Shown here piece after piece: positions 14,526-17,823 of a stretch of DNA of 17,823 bases. A program made the position numbers and the translations under genes. This DNA is from Deltaproteobacteria bacterium (GTDB lineage: Bacteria > Desulfobacterota > Desulfobacteria > Desulfobacterales > BuS5), in assembly GCA_021157555.1 (NCBI GenBank), contig JAGGWL010000052.1, positions 1 to 17,823 of the forward strand, in the 5' to 3' direction. Below the pieces are notes generated by a model. It worked only from the letters and a program-made list of their open reading frames with translations. It had not been told where the DNA came from and searched no databases. The first letter of the stretch is position 1; each line of letters opens with the position of its first letter.

Positions 14526-15311
14526 AATCAAGAAAGAAACCAGGTGCGCACGAACCCGCTCATATACATCTGCCACGCGGGTAGATGTTTTGGGAAGTGC
14601 ATCTCTCAATATTTCAAGATATTTATTATCCCGAACCATTTGAAATGTTCGGGGAAAGTTAATGTCATAGATCCATCCAATCTGAAGCATCTTGAAATCG
14701 TTGAGTGTTTTAAGGTCAGACATTTTGACGAGTTTACCATTCATAAGGGTCTTGTAAACCGAATCTGAAATCTGCGGGCTATCCGGTAAATCCAATTCAA
14801 TGGCCTTATTTCGCTTATGTCCGGCATTTTGATAATAATCTGTAACCACGCGCCAAATATCCACTTTATCTGCATCCCTGAGAAGTTTCAGAAAAAAAAG
14901 ACAACGTTCCTCTTCTCCGGCGGGCAGATCGGCACGGTTATGGTATCTTACCGCCCTGATAATAAGGCTTGCTGCATCAGGATCAAGGCCGCGTAATACA
15001 TGATTTGTTTGTATAACTTTCACTCCAAGCGCAGCATGGTCTTCTGATTTGTAATCCGCAAATGTCCTGTACCGTTTGAATTGCTCGAACCGTCCGATAT
15101 CATGCAGCAACGCAGCCGATTCAGCCGCACAGAGGTCATCTCGTGATAAATCAAGACTCCTTCCAATATCTACAATCACTTCGCAGACCCTCAAGGTATG
15201 CTCCCTTTTCAAATCCATATTTTCCTGAACAATCGGATCATCAGAAGAAAATTGGAGAACATACTCTTCGAACCAGGTCTTCAGCCCCGGCAAAATTACG
15301 TGTGGATTCAT
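14523..15311 (-). CDS. HD-domain metal-dependent phosphohydrolase
   Basis: This 262-residue HD-superfamily protein keeps all metal ligands: His38 (KREHTLRV), His70-Asp71 (LLHDIGRF), His124 (RYHNRADL) and Asp146 (LRDADKVD). The family hydrolyses nucleotides or phosphate esters. The substrate here is unknown, and no partner domain is fused. AGGTCTATTAA precedes the ATG, which starts 10 bp after the stop of the phosphoribosyltransferase-like gene, so the two are tightly coupled. The 3' end overlaps a short repeat fragment. In the cluster it could remove a phosphate or process a nucleotide made by the upstream enzymes, which is inference. Confidence 0.88.
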   Translation of the reverse strand: MNPHVILPGLKTWFEEYVLQFSSDDPIVQENMDLKREHTLRVCEVIVDIGRSLDLSRDDLCAAESAALLHDIGRFEQFKRYRTFADYKSEDHAALGVKVIQTNHVLRGLDPDAASLIIRAVRYHNRADLPAGEEERCLFFLKLLRDADKVDIWRVVTDYYQNAGHKRNKAIELDLPDSPQISDSVYKTLMNGKLVKMSDLKTLNDFKMLQIGWIYDINFPRTFQMVRDNKYLEILRDALPKTSTRVADVYERVRAHLVSFLI

Positions 15312-15321
15312 TTAATAGACC

Positions 15322-16401
15322 TCACGTTAAGACCTGCAACGATCCCTGCAGCTCCCTTAACTGTTCTAATTTTTCAAAAGCTTTGCCGCTTGCAAGAGCC
15401 TCTTTGGCTTTATCAAATCCCTGAGCATAGCTTTTTACCATATCCGATATATAAAGAGCGGCAGATGCATTCATGCAAAAAAAATCCGCATCAGGAGTAT
15501 CGTATTCGCCCTTAAGCACGTTAAGGATTCGCTTGGCGTTTCCATACGCGGAACGGCTGCTGGCAATTTTTGAAATTGGAACAGTCTTAAGGCCAAAATC
15601 TTCAGGAGTCACTTCATAGGTATGAATAGAGACGTCTCTTAATTCCACCACCCTGGTTGGCCCTGCGATCGAAAATTCATCCATGCCTTTATTTTTATCG
15701 ATGCCGTCGGACATTCCAAAAGGAGCTATGGCAGCCGGCATTTTAATCTCTTTAAGCACTTGAATCAGTTGAATACATACTTCCTGAGAGTAGCCTCCTA
15801 TCACAATGCTGTTTGTTTGTTCACAGGGACAGGTAAGGGGCCCGATGATATTTAGCACCGAAGTAAACCTCATGCTTTTTATAAGTCTTGCCCACCCGGA
15901 TTTAAGGAAAGCTTCACCAGGAAGATAACAGATACCGTACATTTCAAGACATTTTTCAGCCTGGGTAAGAGGTGCGTTCAGGTCTATCCCTAAAATATCC
16001 ATAATATCCGACGCTCCGGAAACGCCTGTTACCAGCCTTGCTCCTTTTTTAGCAATCGGTAACCCGCAAGCTGAGGCTATTAATGCAGCAGGAGTAGAAC
16101 AGTTGACCGTCTTCAGGGTATCTGAGCCTGTCCCTACAATATCACAGATCGGCCCCTTAATACTGATTTTTAATTTTGAAGTATCATATTTGTCAAGAGC
16201 ATCCCATGCTCCTGAAAGTTCAACGATTGAAGGGCTTCTTGAAATATGGGCTATAAGGAAAGCTCCCTGCTGGAGTTCGGGCTGCTCATTAAGGATTACC
16301 TGTTTGTATGCTTCACAGGCTTCTTCTCGTGTCATAAATTCACCAGCCGCAATTGAAGATATTTTATGCCCAAAAGCGCGTAATTGAGTTTCTGATGCCA
16401 T
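15322..16401 (-). CDS. Divergent anthranilate phosphoribosyltransferase-fold protein (TrpD-like)
   Basis: This is a 359-residue protein of the glycosyltransferase family that contains TrpD and the nucleoside phosphorylases. The PRPP loop reads GTGSD (90-94, usually GTGGD), followed by NCSTPAA (100-106), the glycine-rich GVSGASDIMDILG (126-138), NIIGPLT (184-190) and the metal-binding pair in GMDEFS (239-244, Asp241-Glu242). The KHGNR motif that positions anthranilate is KKGAR (118-122), and the Arg of the RTIFN motif appears replaced by Thr180. Substrate is therefore probably not anthranilate. No trp genes adjoin it. AAAGGAAATCTG precedes the ATG. It follows the dehydrogenase by 67 bp and precedes the HD gene by 10 bp. 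Confidence 0.8.
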   Translation of the reverse strand: MASETQLRAFGHKISSIAAGEFMTREEACEAYKQVILNEQPELQQGAFLIAHISRSPSIVELSGAWDALDKYDTSKLKISIKGPICDIVGTGSDTLKTVNCSTPAALIASACGLPIAKKGARLVTGVSGASDIMDILGIDLNAPLTQAEKCLEMYGICYLPGEAFLKSGWARLIKSMRFTSVLNIIGPLTCPCEQTNSIVIGGYSQEVCIQLIQVLKEIKMPAAIAPFGMSDGIDKNKGMDEFSIAGPTRVVELRDVSIHTYEVTPEDFGLKTVPISKIASSRSAYGNAKRILNVLKGEYDTPDADFFCMNASAALYISDMVKSYAQGFDKAKEALASGKAFEKLEQLRELQGSLQVLT

Positions 16402-16468
16402 CAGATTTCCTTTTTAGATGAAAGTGTCTAAAGTTAATGATTTCAACTAATTATAGCTGTATTGTTCC

Positions 16469-17473
16469 TTATAATTCTACAACAAATTTTAGTACCGCAC
16501 TGGAGAGAATTTTCGGGAAAACCGAAGAAACCTGTTCCAGGCTGATATGCTCTTCTATAAGAAAAACAACTATGTTTTTATGTTTTGTTAATATCTCAAC
16601 CGCTTCCTTGATCTGTTTCCGGGTACATCCATATGCTCCGGCTACTTTTAATTGTTTGTAGTGGATTTCATTTATCAGAGCTGCAGGAATTGATTTGGAA
16701 TCCGTAAACCCGCTGAAAAGGCAGAATCCCCCGCCGTTTTTAAGCCTGTTCAAGCCATTCAGAAAAGTATCTACAGAAGATGCCGCATTAATAACAAATT
16801 CAAATTTCATCAGGTTAAATTCCTGAGCTGTCTTTATCCCGATTTCATTCTGGAATTTTTTTGATATCTTTAATTTATCAGGGTTGATCTCGATAATAAA
16901 GGGATTTGCATTTTTTTCTTTTACTGCCAGCGCCATTAAAAGCCCTGCTGGCCCTGCACCATAGATGAGAACATTGCTTCCTGCTGTTACATTAATTCTT
17001 TCGAGGGCATTTATTGTGCATGCCAAAGGCTCTGCCAGCACCGCAATATCTCCTGGTAATTCATCCGGAATCGGAATCAGGCTTGATTTCGGAACAGTCA
17101 CATATTCCGCAAAACCCCCATTTTTATGAAAACCTGTAATTTCCATCTTTTCACAAAGATTTTCTGTTCCTTGTCTGCATTGCACACAAGCACCGCAGGC
17201 TTTACCCGGCCAAATTACAAAACGTTTATGACCATCCATTTCGTATCCACATATTTCATGGCCTAAAATTCTTGGGACAACAAGATCTCGCTGCCCCATC
17301 TTCCACATCTTGGCGTCTGTTCTGCACACAGCACAATGAGTAACTTTTAAAAGAATTTCACCATAATTTACATCAGGAACTGGTGTTTTTTGATAGTTCA
17401 AGGAGCCAATTTTTTCTAAAATCAGTGAGTTCATATTCATAACAGGGTATGCACAGGAATCAACGATATTCAT
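16469..17473 (-). CDS. Zinc-dependent medium-chain dehydrogenase/reductase
   Basis: This is a 334-residue oxidoreductase. The N-terminal GroES-like domain has the catalytic-zinc ligands in AVCRTD (the Cys of VCRTD) and LGHE. The structural-zinc pattern Cys-x2-Cys-x2-Cys-x7-Cys is complete in CGACVQCRQGTENLC. A Glu in LAEPLAC follows. The Rossmann domain carries IYGAGPAGLLMALAV for NAD(P). Family members oxidise alcohols or polyols such as sorbitol or threonine; substrate is undetermined here. Start choice: the ATG at 17473 and a TTG two codons earlier both follow GAGAGGC, and a later ATG in MNMNSLILEK would be nearer the family N-terminus. It opens the minus-strand cluster, next to a MITE copy at 17493-17680. 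Confidence 0.88.
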   Translation of the reverse strand: MNIVDSCAYPVMNMNSLILEKIGSLNYQKTPVPDVNYGEILLKVTHCAVCRTDAKMWKMGQRDLVVPRILGHEICGYEMDGHKRFVIWPGKACGACVQCRQGTENLCEKMEITGFHKNGGFAEYVTVPKSSLIPIPDELPGDIAVLAEPLACTINALERINVTAGSNVLIYGAGPAGLLMALAVKEKNANPFIIEINPDKLKISKKFQNEIGIKTAQEFNLMKFEFVINAASSVDTFLNGLNRLKNGGGFCLFSGFTDSKSIPAALINEIHYKQLKVAGAYGCTRKQIKEAVEILTKHKNIVVFLIEEHISLEQVSSVFPKILSSAVLKFVVEL

Positions 17474-17492
17474 ACTCAATCTGCCTCTCGTT

Positions 17493-17680
17493 CTAAGGGA
17501 CGTGGAAAAAAATAATCATCCCAATTAGCATCCCCGCTTCAGGCTGCTTTTGCCCGATCCCAAATTTCAAAAACATTGAAATAGTTCACTATTACTGCGC
17601 CTTTTAAAATTTACGATCGACCAAAATCAACCCAAATCCGGGCGCTTCTTGGAACGATTATTTTTTTCCGCCTCCCTAAG
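17493..17680. repeat. MITE-like element, copy 2
   Basis: This 188-bp noncoding element has terminal inverted repeats. The left end is CTAAGGGACGTGGAAAAAAA, continuing TAATCATCCCAA. The right end read inversely is CTTAGGGAGGCGGAAAAAAA, continuing TAATCGTTCCAA. About 27 of 32 bases match. The interior shares GCATC...GCTTCAGGC and TTTTGCCCGAT with the copy at 4066-4199. It lies between the dehydrogenase start and the partial gene ending at 17688. The dehydrogenase promoter therefore overlaps it or lies upstream of it. Confidence 0.7.
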
Positions 17681-17687
17681 TCCGTTT

Positions 17688-17823
17688 TTAATTATCAATT
17701 ATTTTTTTTAAAATCTTCAAAGCCTCGTCATAGTCATAACTGTCTATCCATTTTTGAATATCTTCTGACACCGAACTGTCTAAATTTTCTCTAAGGATTT
17801 CAAAACAGCTATTGATTTTTTCA
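17688..17823 (-). CDS. C-terminal fragment of an unidentified protein (partial at window edge)
   Basis: About 45 codons enter from the window's right edge and end at a TAA: EKINSCFEILRENLDSSVSE and then DIQKWIDSYDYDEALKILKK to IIDN. The helical, charged pattern ending in a W-x2-S-Y-D-Y-D-E-A-L motif recalls C-terminal helices of some two-component sensor kinases or Hpt-like tails in deltaproteobacteria. The fragment is too short to name a family. Its stop lies 7 bp from the end of the MITE copy, so the dehydrogenase cluster is separated from it by that element. Confidence 0.6.
   Translation of the reverse strand, partial: EKINSCFEILRENLDSSVSEDIQKWIDSYDYDEALKILKKIIDN

Noticed and set aside
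15322..16401. Calling this gene trpD of tryptophan biosynthesis
   Set aside because: The anthranilate-positioning KHGNR is KKGAR, the conserved Arg before the GPLT motif is not found, and no other trp genes are present.
1..17823. CRISPR array, tRNA or rRNA genes
   Set aside because: No regularly spaced direct repeats, no tRNA cloverleaf signatures and no rRNA-like conserved stretches were seen when reading through the window. A short tRNA could still be missed by eye.

Overview
The window is about 17.8 kb of fairly AT-rich bacterial chromosome. The gene set suggests an anaerobic deltaproteobacterium of the Desulfobacterota (Desulfobacterales-like). It has tandem type IV pilus retraction ATPases (pilT-pilU), a type III pantothenate kinase, two RhlE-type RNA helicases, a short protein resembling small proteins I associate with that group, and long intergenic stretches with small palindromic repeats. 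This assignment is inference: there is no rRNA or other phylogenetic marker here.

Layout. Positions 1-3745 carry three minus-strand housekeeping genes: a MerA/dihydrolipoamide-dehydrogenase-like flavoprotein, a YaiI/YqxD (DUF188) protein and an RhlE-type DEAD-box helicase. Positions 3746-7615 form a decayed accessory island. It holds a hairpin-rich 600-bp spacer with a MITE-like element, a hicA-hicB toxin-antitoxin pair whose toxin is frameshifted, a half attC-like sequence, and a 2,280-bp insertion sequence. The IS transposase joins an N-terminal DUF4338/DruA domain to an IS701-like DDE domain. Its boundaries can be read directly: 10-bp inverted ends CTACAGCGAC flanked by a 5-bp target duplication TATTA. 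The transposase is frameshifted at a run of eight A.

Positions 7616-9691 hold a second RhlE helicase directly abutting a zinc-ribbon SAM methyltransferase. After a repeat-rich spacer, 9960-12923 is a compact plus-strand pilT - pilU - (zinc ribbon plus degenerate receiver) operon. A 51-aa gene follows and overlaps the 3' end of the convergent coaX. Positions 13125-17473 are minus strand. Read in transcription order they are a zinc-dependent medium-chain dehydrogenase, a divergent anthranilate-phosphoribosyltransferase-fold protein, an HD-domain phosphohydrolase, a half-size TSUP permease and coaX. A second complete MITE copy (17493-17680) and the 3' end of another gene close the window.

Most interesting points: the DruA-domain transposase with exact ends and a disrupted reading frame; the MITE family with two complete and two partial copies; the frameshifted HicA beside an intact HicB; the pseudo-receiver protein in the pilus-motor operon; and the dehydrogenase / TrpD-fold / HD cluster, in which the TrpD-fold enzyme has lost residues of the anthranilate site and may act on another substrate.
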